Numbered from the stretch's first letter, positions 35,117-43,921 are shown. The stretch: 64,000 nt of DNA from Lentzea albidocapillata subsp. violacea (GCF_900100275.1 NZ_FNET01000019.1:1-64000), one strand, 5' to 3'. Program-made: numbers and translations. Notes: a model not told the origin generated them from the sequence alone.

Positions 35117-35989
35117 GTGAGTGCTTCTGACCGGGCCGCTCGCATGCCTCGACGCAGGCTTGCGCGCACACTGCGTCAGCACCGCGCGAAATCTGGACTG
35201 ACGGCCGACGATGCGGCAGCGTCACTGTTCTGCGGCAGCGGCACGATCTCGCGGATGGAGAACGGCCAGAGCGCTGAACCGCTCCGGGTCAAAGCCGCAC
35301 TTGAGCTCTACGGTGCACCGGCCGAGGTCGTGGCGGAGATGGTCAAGATCGCGGCGCAGACCGCCGGCCGCAAGGGAGCAGTGGTCCGGCGGCCCTACCA
35401 CGACCTTGTTCCCAAGAACCTCGCCGAATACTTCGACCTCGAGGACGAGGCTGATAGCGCAGCGGTACTTGAGGGTGAGTTCGTGCCTGGGCTCCTTCAG
35501 GTTCCGGAGTACGCCCAAGCGTTGATCAGCTCCTGGGACCCACATCAGGCGCCGGAGCAGGTCGCGCAGCTACTGGCCGTGCGCATGGAGCGCCAGCAAC
35601 GTCTGCACGGCGTCCGACCGCTGAAGCTCCGCGTGTTGATCAGCGAGGCGGCCTTGCACACTCAGGTCGGCGGCCCGGACGTCCTTCGAGCCCAGCTCGA
35701 ACACCTGGTGACGCTTGCCAAGAACGCGCCGAACGTCAGCATCCGCGTCCTGCCATGGTCAACTGGTGCGCGGCCGGCGTTGGGTCGGAACTTCACCATT
35801 CTCAGCTTCCCCGACCCCGACGACACCGACGTGATCTTCTCCGAGACGGTCACCTACTTCGTCCTGGAAGACGAAACCGACGAGGTTCGCAGGTTCACTG
35901 AAGCCTATGATCGTGTATGGCAGCTGGCACTCGACGAGTCCGCATCGGCAAAGCTGATCGCCCGAGCTGCCGAACAGATCAAGTCCTGA
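35117..35989 (+). CDS. XRE regulator with DUF5753 (Scr1-type)
   Basis: A 290-residue protein. The GTG at 35117 follows AGAAGGAGG, a near-perfect ribosome site, so the longer upstream frame is rejected. The helix-turn-helix spans about 18-70 (TADDAAASLFCGSGTISRMENG). DUF5753 covers about 100-285, with YFDLEDEADSAAVLEGEFVP split around the helix and LISEAALHTQVGG. Twenty-two bases downstream lies a DUF397 gene, the usual partner. Confidence 0.88.
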   Translation: MSASDRAARMPRRRLARTLRQHRAKSGLTADDAAASLFCGSGTISRMENGQSAEPLRVKAALELYGAPAEVVAEMVKIAAQTAGRKGAVVRRPYHDLVPKNLAEYFDLEDEADSAAVLEGEFVPGLLQVPEYAQALISSWDPHQAPEQVAQLLAVRMERQQRLHGVRPLKLRVLISEAALHTQVGGPDVLRAQLEHLVTLAKNAPNVSIRVLPWSTGARPALGRNFTILSFPDPDDTDVIFSETVTYFVLEDETDEVRRFTEAYDRVWQLALDESASAKLIARAAEQIKS

Positions 35990-36011
35990 CGATCAAGTGG
36001 AGGGGTACCGC

Positions 36012-36212
36012 ATGTCGAGCCCCGACCTGTCCCATCTCACCTGGCGAACAAGCTCATACAGCCAGGGAAACGGCGCTTGTGTCGAGGTGGCTCTCGGCAC
36101 CGACGTGGTGGGCCTACGCGACTCCAAGAATCCGGATGGTGGACACATCCTTGTGCCCACCTTCGGCTTCAGACGACTAGTCACGAGCATCAAGTTCGGT
36201 TATCAGCACTGA
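36012..36212 (+). CDS. DUF397 protein
   Basis: A 66-residue protein with GGAGGGG before the ATG. LTWRTSSYSQGNGACVEVA and VGLRDSKNPDGGHI are the two hallmark motifs of DUF397. With the preceding regulator it forms the familiar DUF5753/DUF397 pair of actinomycetes, proposed to act like a toxin-antitoxin or developmental switch. Confidence 0.88.
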   Translation: MSSPDLSHLTWRTSSYSQGNGACVEVALGTDVVGLRDSKNPDGGHILVPTFGFRRLVTSIKFGYQH

Positions 36213-36226
36213 TAGTGATTCCAACC

Positions 36227-36262
36227 GACGTGATGGGATGGCGAGACGCCACCCATCACGTC
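36227..36262 (+). terminator. Hairpin terminator after DUF397
   Basis: GACGTGATGGG-A-TGGCG pairs with CGCCACCCATCACGTC around AGA, with one bulged base. It separates the regulator pair from the kinase gene. Confidence 0.65.
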
Positions 36263-36446
36263 CCAGGACAAGCCCCACCCTGTTGTCGGACTTGACACTC
36301 ACTGGCGCCGATTGGCGTGCCTTCCAACTTTGCGCCGCTGACGATGGGCCTGAAAAACGTTCGGAGACCTGTCTGAAGGATTGATGGCTGCCGCTGCGCC
36401 AAGCTGCCCTAAGATCAGAGATCAACTCTCGTCGGATCGTGAGGAC

Positions 36447-37358
36447 ATGGCCACGCTGACACACGACGTACCGCCTGGCTCTCACCGCCGCTTGACCGAG
36501 CACTACGGCGCAGACGTCACCAGCTGGCTCAGTGGGGTCGACCGGTTGTTCGCTGATGCGGCAGACCGGTGGGACGTGCGGTTAGCTGGGTATCACGACG
36601 CTGGATGGACGTCGGTGGTGGCGTTCGGGCACTTGGGCGACGACCAGCCGGTCGTCCTGAAAGCGCTGCCTGAGGCTGAACGCTTTGTCCTGGAGAGAGA
36701 AGCGCTCACTCATTGGGGCGGCGACGGCGTCTGTCGCCTTCGTCGGGCCAGTGACGACGATCAGATGCTTATGATCGAGGCAGTTGGACGCCGGATCGGC
36801 GGAAGCACTCGTCCAGACGATCATGCCCAGCGCGTTGCCGCTGCTCTTCCTCGCTTGCATCAGCGCATGGTCATGAGAGGCCAGGTGCCCCTCGTCGTTG
36901 ACTACTACCGGGACACCGTCGTACCGCGGATTGAGCAGCGCGCACAGCGGTTCGCAGACGTCCTCGGAGCATCTCGTGTCAGTCGGACATTAGCCCTATG
37001 TCGTGACCTGGTGTCTGCCAGCACCGCGAGGGTGATGCTGCACTCCGACCTCTACGCCGAGAACGTCCTGTTCGATCTGGACCAGACTCCGATCTTCATC
37101 GATCCGCACGCGAAGGTCGGTCCGCCGGCCTTCGATTGGGCGTTCTGGTGCGTCTACTACACCCCGAACGAAGGATTCGCTGATCGAGTCGCGCTCTGCC
37201 GGGAGCAGGTACCGGACTTGGTTGACGAGGTTCTGGCGTGGTCGGCCACGCTGGCAGTGGACGGCTGCCTCTACTACCTGGACACCGACGATCCGACAGC
37301 GATGGCCATGCTCGACGATCTCGGGGACCCGCTGCTGTCCTCCATCGTCGGGAACTGA
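36447..37358 (+). CDS. Streptomycin 6-kinase-like phosphotransferase
   Basis: This 303-residue protein has the aminoglycoside/hydroxyurea phosphotransferase C-terminal lobe: VMLHSDLYAENVLFD carries the catalytic Asp and metal-binding Asn, and IFIDPHAKVGPPAFDWAFW the second metal site. The N-lobe has QPVVLKALPEAERFVLEREA with the ATP-binding Lys and pairing Glu. The start is uncertain: the ATG at 36447 has GAGGA very close, and 36381/36384 are alternatives. It ends nine bases before the phosphatase gene. It may phosphorylate a metabolite made by this cluster as self-protection (inference). Confidence 0.75.
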   Translation: MATLTHDVPPGSHRRLTEHYGADVTSWLSGVDRLFADAADRWDVRLAGYHDAGWTSVVAFGHLGDDQPVVLKALPEAERFVLEREALTHWGGDGVCRLRRASDDDQMLMIEAVGRRIGGSTRPDDHAQRVAAALPRLHQRMVMRGQVPLVVDYYRDTVVPRIEQRAQRFADVLGASRVSRTLALCRDLVSASTARVMLHSDLYAENVLFDLDQTPIFIDPHAKVGPPAFDWAFWCVYYTPNEGFADRVALCREQVPDLVDEVLAWSATLAVDGCLYYLDTDDPTAMAMLDDLGDPLLSSIVGN

Positions 37359-37367
37359 CCAGCCGCG

Positions 37368-37967
37368 ATGAGGACTTACCTCGTTCGGCACGCCCGGACC
37401 CGTCTGAGCGCCTCGTACCGCGTGAACGGCGACCCATCCGTTCCTGTCGCCCTGGACGATGTAGGCATCAAACAATGCGCGCAGTTGTCAGAGCGCGCAC
37501 TATGGCTCAAAGCCGTCAACGTCTGCGTGACGAGTCGGTTCGCACGGGCAGCTCAGACTGCGGACCTCTTGCTCGGAGACACCAAGACCGTGCGGAAGAT
37601 TGATCATCGGCTGGACGAGATCCGCTATGGCGACTTCGAGGGCTGCGAGTGGCGCACCTACGGCGCCTGGCTGGGTGAGCACGGTCCAGCGGCTGTCCCA
37701 CCTGGTGCCGATGAGTCGTGGCTGATGGCCGCAGACCGCCTCCTCGCGGGACTGGGATCATGCCTGGCGTATCCCTCGCCTCGGCTCGTGGTGGGGCACG
37801 GGATCCTTGTCTCGCTGGTGCAAGCACTGCTGGACGGCGTTGAATCACTTGCCTGCGATGCGCTCCCCGAGGCGCCTTATGTGTCGCCAATCGTGCTGCC
37901 AGATGACGTATTGGCAGAGGTCGTCGACCGTGGTCGCAAGCTCACCCGACAGCCCGGCCATCAATAG
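37368..37967 (+). CDS. Histidine phosphatase family protein
   Basis: A 199-residue phosphoglycerate-mutase-like enzyme. LVRHARTRLS has the catalytic His near the N-terminus (RHx motif). The second core elements follow: TSRFARAAQTADLL, the acid residue in LDEIRYGDFEG, and VVGHGILV with the second His. The missing Gly of the classical RHG triplet (RHA here) is tolerated in the superfamily. Next to the kinase gene, it could reverse its reaction or act on a sugar phosphate (inference). Confidence 0.82.
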   Translation: MRTYLVRHARTRLSASYRVNGDPSVPVALDDVGIKQCAQLSERALWLKAVNVCVTSRFARAAQTADLLLGDTKTVRKIDHRLDEIRYGDFEGCEWRTYGAWLGEHGPAAVPPGADESWLMAADRLLAGLGSCLAYPSPRLVVGHGILVSLVQALLDGVESLACDALPEAPYVSPIVLPDDVLAEVVDRGRKLTRQPGHQ

Positions 37968-38044
37968 CGACATCCAGTTTGGATACTCTCACCAGGCGAA
38001 GTCGGCCCCGTGGGTCGTCAGGTCAACTATGCACTGGAGCACTG

Positions 38045-39337
38045 ATGCACGATCCTCGCGTTCTGCTCGATCCGGCTACCGAGGCTGTGCGAAAACTAGC
38101 TCGCCGTGGCTTCGAGCTCGACCTCGGACATCTGGAGAAGCTGACCAGTCAGCGGACCGCATCAGCTCAGCAGATCGACAGCGCTCGCAAGGAGTCGAAC
38201 GAGCTCGCGCGCGAGGTTCAGCAGAGGGCCAAGGCCGGCGAGGATGTGGCCGAGCTGCGCGAACGCGCTCGGAATCTCAAGTCCGAGATCCAGCATGCGG
38301 AAGAGCAGCACAGGCAGTTCGAAGACGACCTTCGCGACTTTCTGCTCGGTATCCCGAACTTGCCAGACGACGAGCTACCAGACGGCAACTCCGACGAGTT
38401 CGCGGTCGAGGTGCGAACCTGGGGCACGGCCCCGACCTTCGACTTCACCCCACGAGACCACGTCGACATCGGCGAGAGCCTCGGGATCTTTGACTTCAAC
38501 CGATCCAGCAAGCTCGCAGGGCCACGGTTTGCCGTGTTGAAGGGCGTGGGCGCTGAGCTCGAGCGCGCCATTGCCACCTTCCTGCTGCAGCTTCACACCA
38601 GGCGGCACGGGTATGTCGAGTTCTCACTGCCTGCGCTGGTCAATCGGCCGACGATGACGGGCACCGGGCAGCTTCCCAAGTTCGAGGAAGACCTGTTCAA
38701 GACCGGCGTAGCGGATCGCGAACTGTTCCTCGTGCCGACCGCCGAGGTGCCGCTGACCAACCTGCACGCCAGCGAGACACTGCAGGCAGAGTCCTTGCCG
38801 CTGGCCTATACGGCACACACGCCGTGCTTCCGTTCCGAGGCTGGCTCCTACGGACGTGATACCCGCGGTCTGATCCGGCTGCACCAGTTCGCCAAAGTCG
38901 AACTCGTTCGTATCGTCGACGCCGAGAGTTCTCGCGACGAACTTGAGATCATGCTCAGTCACGCGGAGACCTGTCTGAAGGAGCTCGGGCTTGCCTACCG
39001 AGTTGTCCGCCTGGCAGCTGGCGACATCGGCTTCTCTGCCGAGTACACCTACGACATCGAGGTATGGCTGCCCAGCCAGCAGTGCTACCGGGAGATCTCC
39101 AGCGTCTCCGACTGTGGCGTCTTCCAGGCCCGTCGTGCGGGTATCCGCACCAAGACCAAGGATGGCAAGCGCGGACTCGCCGCCACGCTCAACGGATCTG
39201 GGCTACCGATCGGCCGCACATTGGTCGCCATCCTCGAACAAGGCCAGCAAGCCGACGGCTCGGTCCGCATTCCTGAGGTCCTGCAGCCGCTGCTCGGCTA
39301 CGCCGTGATCAACGCCGACGGCACTACCTCGGCGTGA
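38045..39337 (+). CDS. Seryl-tRNA synthetase paralogue
   Basis: A 430-residue class II synthetase of normal SerRS length. The N-terminal long coiled coil (about 25-110) is present. Motif 2 (TPCFRSEAGSYGRDTRGLIR, about 258-280) and motif 3 (NGSGLPIGRTLVAILE, about 383-398) are intact, so serine activation is expected. GGAG precedes the ATG at 38045. Position among kinase, phosphatase and glycosyltransferase genes is unlike a housekeeping serS. It may be a second copy supplying seryl-tRNA to a pathway, or a resistant isoform. Its GTGA overlap couples it to the glycosyltransferase. Confidence 0.9.
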   Translation: MHDPRVLLDPATEAVRKLARRGFELDLGHLEKLTSQRTASAQQIDSARKESNELAREVQQRAKAGEDVAELRERARNLKSEIQHAEEQHRQFEDDLRDFLLGIPNLPDDELPDGNSDEFAVEVRTWGTAPTFDFTPRDHVDIGESLGIFDFNRSSKLAGPRFAVLKGVGAELERAIATFLLQLHTRRHGYVEFSLPALVNRPTMTGTGQLPKFEEDLFKTGVADRELFLVPTAEVPLTNLHASETLQAESLPLAYTAHTPCFRSEAGSYGRDTRGLIRLHQFAKVELVRIVDAESSRDELEIMLSHAETCLKELGLAYRVVRLAAGDIGFSAEYTYDIEVWLPSQQCYREISSVSDCGVFQARRAGIRTKTKDGKRGLAATLNGSGLPIGRTLVAILEQGQQADGSVRIPEVLQPLLGYAVINADGTTSA

Positions 39338-40359
39338 GAGTCGGTATCTGCGACTTTCCCTCGGCCTACGCTTTCCCGCCGTACGGGTACGGCGGGATTG
39401 AACGCTGGCTGTGGGCAGTCGCGGTAGGTGCGCAGCGCACCGGCGTCGAGGCCGTGCTGATCGGACCGGCCTGGCGCGACGATCTTCCTGGTGGGTTCCG
39501 GCGTCTTCCGATCCGGCTTGAGCACACGACAGTCGAGAGCGATCGCTGGCACCAGCTCGACGCTCTCAACCTTGACCTGCTCGTTGTCGGGCACGAGTAC
39601 CCGTCACTGAGCGCTTGGCGGGCGTCCTGGCAAGGCCTGGGTTGCGCCGTGGCAACTTTCCAGCATGATCCGAACTTTCAGCATGCTGCCGACGCGTTCG
39701 ATGGTCGGCGGTCGCGGCTGTACTGCTATTCGCCGGAGATGATGCTGCGCTATGAGGCCCACCGGCCGCAGCAGGCGTTGAGCGTGCAGTTCGGCTTCGG
39801 CGAGGAAACGCCACCTCCTGCGGTCGCGGGTGGCGATCTGGTGTGGATCGGCCGCATCGATAGCGACAAGGCGCCTCATCTCGCCGCGCTGGCTGCCGCG
39901 AAACTGGGCCAGCGCTTGCGCATCATCGGCCCCACGCTCGATCCCGGCTATGTCGCCCGGCACCGTGCGATCCTGTCCGCGCCTCACGTCGAGTTGGTTG
40001 GCGAGCTGGCCGGTGCTGACAAGATCGAAGCTCTTCGGTCGGCCAGGACGATGATCTACACGTGCGCACGGGACTACGTCGAGGCAGGCGCTGCTGTATT
40101 TGGTGAAACTTTGCGATGTGGGACACCGGTGGCTGCGCTGGTCTGGCGTGCCGGGACATGTGCCGAGATTGCGCTGTGCGAACAGACCGGCGTCGTAGCC
40201 GAAGCGCACCCGCTGGACGATGACGAGGCCGCAGCAGCACGCCTGGCGGAGGCCATCATCGATGCGCATCGGTTGCGTCCAGGCCAGGTGCAGGAAGCCG
40301 GGCTAACGCGATTCGACCCTGCGCAGCACTTTCAGGCCCTAGCCTCCATACCGTGCTGA
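39334..40359 (+). CDS. GT-B glycosyltransferase (family 4-like)
   Basis: A 341-residue protein. It opens MRVGICDFPSAYAFPPYGYG GIERW, the Gly-rich nucleotide-sugar transferase loop with the acceptor-site pattern of GT4. The C-terminal half contains DLVWIGRIDSDKAPHLA and ETLRCGTPVAALVW (E-x7-like donor motif). A soluble enzyme without membrane spans. It starts at a GTG overlapping the SerRS stop (GTGA) and overlaps the AlaRS-like gene at its end. The acceptor may be the product of this cluster (inference). Confidence 0.8.
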   Translation: MRVGICDFPSAYAFPPYGYGGIERWLWAVAVGAQRTGVEAVLIGPAWRDDLPGGFRRLPIRLEHTTVESDRWHQLDALNLDLLVVGHEYPSLSAWRASWQGLGCAVATFQHDPNFQHAADAFDGRRSRLYCYSPEMMLRYEAHRPQQALSVQFGFGEETPPPAVAGGDLVWIGRIDSDKAPHLAALAAAKLGQRLRIIGPTLDPGYVARHRAILSAPHVELVGELAGADKIEALRSARTMIYTCARDYVEAGAAVFGETLRCGTPVAALVWRAGTCAEIALCEQTGVVAEAHPLDDDEAAAARLAEAIIDAHRLRPGQVQEAGLTRFDPAQHFQALASIPC

Positions 40360-41342
40360 GCCTCGCACCCGACTACCCCTCTCAGCTCGCCGACGCCCTG
40401 CACACTCAGTTCGCCTCTCAGTGGCGGGTCGAGATCGATCAGCAGCACATCAGAGTTCGCCCACATCGCGCTGCTTCGAACCCCCGGCCACCGCGACGAT
40501 CGCCGAACCCGGCGCACCTCGTCGCGACGATGGCAAGAACCTTCGACGACAACGGAATCCCGGCAGATGGCTTGCTGCCCGTGTGGTGGGGCCGTGACAC
40601 CGACCTGACGATCTCGGCTGTCCAGGCACTCGATCCCTGGCTCAAGGATGGCGTCAACCGTGTGTGGCGGGAGGGCTTTCTGCCACAGCCCGTCGTTCGA
40701 TTTACCGGTGAACGGGACAGCGACGGCCGCCTCCGGGATGGCTACCTGACCTCCTTCGTGAACTTGTCCTGCGTTCAACGCATCTCCGGCACGCACCATC
40801 ATGCCCAGCTGATCGACATCTGGATCAGTGCACTGTCAGCCATCGGAATCCACGCCGGCAGATTGACCATCAGCGGTGACCTCACCGTCTGGCACCGCGG
40901 TCCGGTCAGCGGCATCACGCTGTTCTTTAGCTGCGACGGCAACGTCTTCGCCGATGCGGTGCTGCTGTGGCACACCGCTCGCCCCGAGTACCTCGCCACC
41001 GACATCGGTTCGGGCGCCGAGAGACTGGCGTGGATCTTGTCCAAAGTCAGCTGGGCCGAGACGGTGTTCGGGCCGACAGCGGCGCTCTGGGGCGTCGATC
41101 TTGTCGACGCGGTGCGGACCGCGACCTTGCTCGTCATGGCCGGCATTCGGCCAGGAGCCACCGGCCCAGGATCGGCTCTGCGTCGTGTCCTTCGCCCCGT
41201 TCCCGCCACGATGGCAGCGGCCGGGCTCGGACGCATCGTCCGAGCCCAGCGCACGTACTGGACCGCGATAGGCATGACCGGGCCCGGATGGCCCGCCATC
41301 GCTACCGCGCTCGAGGACGAGGTGCTGTCCGCCGAACACTGA
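40353..41342 (+). CDS. Stand-alone alanyl-tRNA synthetase-like catalytic domain protein
   Basis: This 329-residue protein has elements collinear with the AlaRS aminoacylation and tRNA-recognition domains: NLSCVQRI (138-144, cf. AlaRS CVRAGG region), a GP..GITLFF stretch (183-192, cf. GPCGPCTEIF), DIGSGAERLAWIL (217-229, cf. VDTGMGLERIAAVL), then VRTATLLVMAGIRPG (255-268) and ALRRVLRP (275-282, cf. YVLRRIIRRA). The N-terminal motif 1/2 region is poorly conserved, and the editing and C-Ala domains are absent. I infer an AlaRS-derived protein that may not make Ala-tRNA. The GTG start overlaps the glycosyltransferase stop. Confidence 0.65.
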   Translation: MLSLAPDYPSQLADALHTQFASQWRVEIDQQHIRVRPHRAASNPRPPRRSPNPAHLVATMARTFDDNGIPADGLLPVWWGRDTDLTISAVQALDPWLKDGVNRVWREGFLPQPVVRFTGERDSDGRLRDGYLTSFVNLSCVQRISGTHHHAQLIDIWISALSAIGIHAGRLTISGDLTVWHRGPVSGITLFFSCDGNVFADAVLLWHTARPEYLATDIGSGAERLAWILSKVSWAETVFGPTAALWGVDLVDAVRTATLLVMAGIRPGATGPGSALRRVLRPVPATMAAAGLGRIVRAQRTYWTAIGMTGPGWPAIATALEDEVLSAEH

Positions 41343-41348
41343 CGCCGA

Positions 41349-42605
41349 CTAAGCGAGGCGCAGGTCCCCGTAGATGATCTCCGTGGTCAGCTCGGGGATC
41401 GAGTCCATGACCTGATGCACAACGAGTTCAACCACCTCCTCACCGACATCGGCTGCCGTCATGCGCACGAGCACCCGCCACGGCCGTTGCAGCGGCTGAC
41501 CCGTAGCGCTGACGAGGTGCACCTCGCAGTAGCCACCGAACCGATCGTGAAGCTGCTGCGCGATTCGCCGAGCGGCCACGTTGTACAGCTTGCCGACGTG
41601 GTACACCGGGTTCTTTCCGTTGGCACCCTCAAGGTTCATCGGCCGCAACGGCGTGATCAACCCGTTGACGCGATTACCCCGCCCGACGACACCTTCGTCG
41701 CCCGACTCGATGGAACTGCCGCTGTAGGTCAGGTACAGCTCGTCGCGTTCGAGAATGTCCCGCGCGTTGAGACGGAACGTCGCCTTGTGCGACGGCAGCT
41801 CGGCCGCCGCGATCCGGCGGCACTCGACCAGCACCTCGTCAGAATTGTCCACGTACGTCGCCCGGTCCGGTACATGCGTCGATTTCTGGGGCACGCACAG
41901 CACGGCATCGAGCCGACTGCTGTCAGCGAGCACCATCAGCTTGACGTCAGTCCCGCACCACGGCCGAGAGGCCGTGAATTCGCTGACTGTGGAAAACGTG
42001 TCGACGAGGCGGCGAGCGAAGCGCTCAACCTCGTTGTCCGGGGCCCAGCCGGTCCCAAGCGAGGTGTCGTTGGCAACAAGCATCCGGCGTTCACGCAAGT
42101 CGTCGATCGACGACGGAGCAAACCACGACTGCCGCTCGGGAGCCACCTCCGCAGCGAACACCGCACCAGGACTGGAGTTCGCGGTGATGTTGAGCTCGAT
42201 GCTGACATGATCGGCTAACTCGGGCAGCCGCGTGGCGAAGAACGCGCGAACCGTATCGGTGACCAGCTCGTCGACCGGCACACTGACCGGGCCACAAGAC
42301 CGCGTGGCTCTGCCATTCACCAGCACACGAACCGGTTCTGCCACCCGCCCGCCGCCGTACCAGACCTGCGTGGCACCACCTAGCAGGGCGAGTTTGTCGA
42401 AGTTGTGGTGCAGCACCGCTCCGCAATGTTCAAGCGTCCAACGGCTGTAGACCCGTGACAACTCCTCAGCCAAGTGGTCAGCAAGCGTGTCCGGGTGCCC
42501 GGCGCCTTTACGTTCCAGCAGCGTGAAGGCAGTCCCCGCATCGATCCCAGTCTCTAGGCTCAGGCGGGTTTCGAAGGCCGAGCCCATCGCTGGCAGCCGC
42601 GCCAT
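41349..42605 (-). CDS. Archaeal-type S-adenosylmethionine synthetase
   Basis: A 418-residue enzyme making S-adenosylmethionine from methionine and ATP. It belongs to the archaeal MAT family, not the bacterial MetK family. LLERKGAGHPDTLAD (about 29-43), HHNFDKLALLGG, ANDTSLGTGWAP, CGTDVKLMVL, EGVVGRGNRVNGLITPLRP and GANGKNPVYHVGKLYN are all family hallmarks and look intact. GGGAG precedes the ATG at 42605. It converges on the AlaRS-like gene with a six-base gap. In this setting it may supply SAM to the cluster. Confidence 0.88.
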   Translation of the reverse strand: MARLPAMGSAFETRLSLETGIDAGTAFTLLERKGAGHPDTLADHLAEELSRVYSRWTLEHCGAVLHHNFDKLALLGGATQVWYGGGRVAEPVRVLVNGRATRSCGPVSVPVDELVTDTVRAFFATRLPELADHVSIELNITANSSPGAVFAAEVAPERQSWFAPSSIDDLRERRMLVANDTSLGTGWAPDNEVERFARRLVDTFSTVSEFTASRPWCGTDVKLMVLADSSRLDAVLCVPQKSTHVPDRATYVDNSDEVLVECRRIAAAELPSHKATFRLNARDILERDELYLTYSGSSIESGDEGVVGRGNRVNGLITPLRPMNLEGANGKNPVYHVGKLYNVAARRIAQQLHDRFGGYCEVHLVSATGQPLQRPWRVLVRMTAADVGEEVVELVVHQVMDSIPELTTEIIYGDLRLA

Positions 42606-42748
42606 GTGATCTCCCAATGCCAGATAGCGATTACCCAAAGTGTTCAGGACGCTACTGGAGGGGTACGACAAGATCACCCGCTTAAGCAGGTCGGCCCTCG
42701 AACACGGTCATGGAGGGTGCGGTGCTGGCCAAGTGGCCAAGTGGCACG

Positions 42749-43714
42749 TCAGCGACGGAATCCGCGATGACGATCACGCGGTGGGACGTTGCCGAACTCC
42801 TCGAACCACGCCTCGGCCTCCCCTGTCTCGATCGGGAACCGGTGGCTGAGCAGCCCTTCGTAGTCCTTGTCCTGGAACAAGACATCCTGCAGCGTGTTCC
42901 AGTTGTAGTCCGCCTTGGAGGCAGGGAGGCTGGCCTCCAGGTCCGTGACGAGTTCGTCCTCGTCGCTGTAGAGGCGTTCGGCGTCCTGGATCGCCAGGTC
43001 GAGCGCGATTTCCTCGGCGGTGCAAGTCGGTGTGGGATACCGGCCGATCTGGAGATCGGAGCTGAGGTCGTCGAAGGTGCGGGCGTAGCGGCGCAGAAAC
43101 CACTCGTCCAGATCCGCGATGCAAGGAAGCACAGCGCCCAGCGGGCCGGGCTGCCCGTCGCGGCACAAGCCGGTCCGGTAGATGTAGTCGTACGCCTCGT
43201 CGGCGAGGATCGCCAGCGCGTGCCCGAGCACCGCGGCCGTCCGCGGTGTCAGGATCGCCGGCAGGCAGATCTCGCACTCACCGTCGGCACATGCTGGGCA
43301 GGCGGCACAGTCATCACGGCACGTCCCGCAGAACTCGCACCGGCCGGGGCAGTTGGTCGTCGGGAACTGCAGAAAGCCTTCGTCGCCGATCGTCGGGAGT
43401 TGCCGAGCCACCCGCGAAGCGGCCGGATCCTCGGAAGCGGCGGCCATCAGGGTGGGCAGCACCCCGCCGACGGCGGCGCGGACCGGGTCTGGCGCGCCGT
43501 CCAGAACCGCCGACAAGTGCCGCTCGGCGGTGATCCGCTGTAACAAGATCCCGTTGAGCGCTGAGGCCAGCATGGTGGCCGAGGGCGCGTCGGGCAGATT
43601 GACCAGAATCTCTGCTTCGGGACCGTCGCCGCGGTCGATCATGGCCAGTACCTCGTGCGCGTTCAGCGTGTGGTGGGGCACGAAAGCCAGGTACGACCTG
43701 GTGGTGGCGGACAT
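42749..43714 (-). CDS. Cys-rich hypothetical protein
   Basis: A 321-residue soluble protein with AAGGAGT before the ATG. The centre has nine to ten cysteines in about 30 residues (CPGRCEFCGTC, CAACPACADGECEIC; about 123-152), suggesting two zinc sites or an Fe-S cluster. The rest is acidic and helical. No family is recognised. It is co-oriented with the SAM synthetase 143 bases downstream and may share its promoter. Confidence 0.6.
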   Translation of the reverse strand: MSATTRSYLAFVPHHTLNAHEVLAMIDRGDGPEAEILVNLPDAPSATMLASALNGILLQRITAERHLSAVLDGAPDPVRAAVGGVLPTLMAAASEDPAASRVARQLPTIGDEGFLQFPTTNCPGRCEFCGTCRDDCAACPACADGECEICLPAILTPRTAAVLGHALAILADEAYDYIYRTGLCRDGQPGPLGAVLPCIADLDEWFLRRYARTFDDLSSDLQIGRYPTPTCTAEEIALDLAIQDAERLYSDEDELVTDLEASLPASKADYNWNTLQDVLFQDKDYEGLLSHRFPIETGEAEAWFEEFGNVPPRDRHRGFRR

Positions 43715-43921
43715 CGAACTCCTTGATGTGATCCCGAGTCGGGAGCCTATGGCCCGGTCACATTGTGGGCGAGCATCCGCTGTGCGCGTGTCACCGTGGA
43801 CGAGCAGCACCACAGGCTCGTCGTGCCGTCGGCGTGCTGCAGCCCGTGCCGTCGTGGATGACCGGAATAGAGATCGGCGTTGGTCGGTGCTGCCGGCCGA
43901 CAGACTGCTGGGAGCGAGGTT

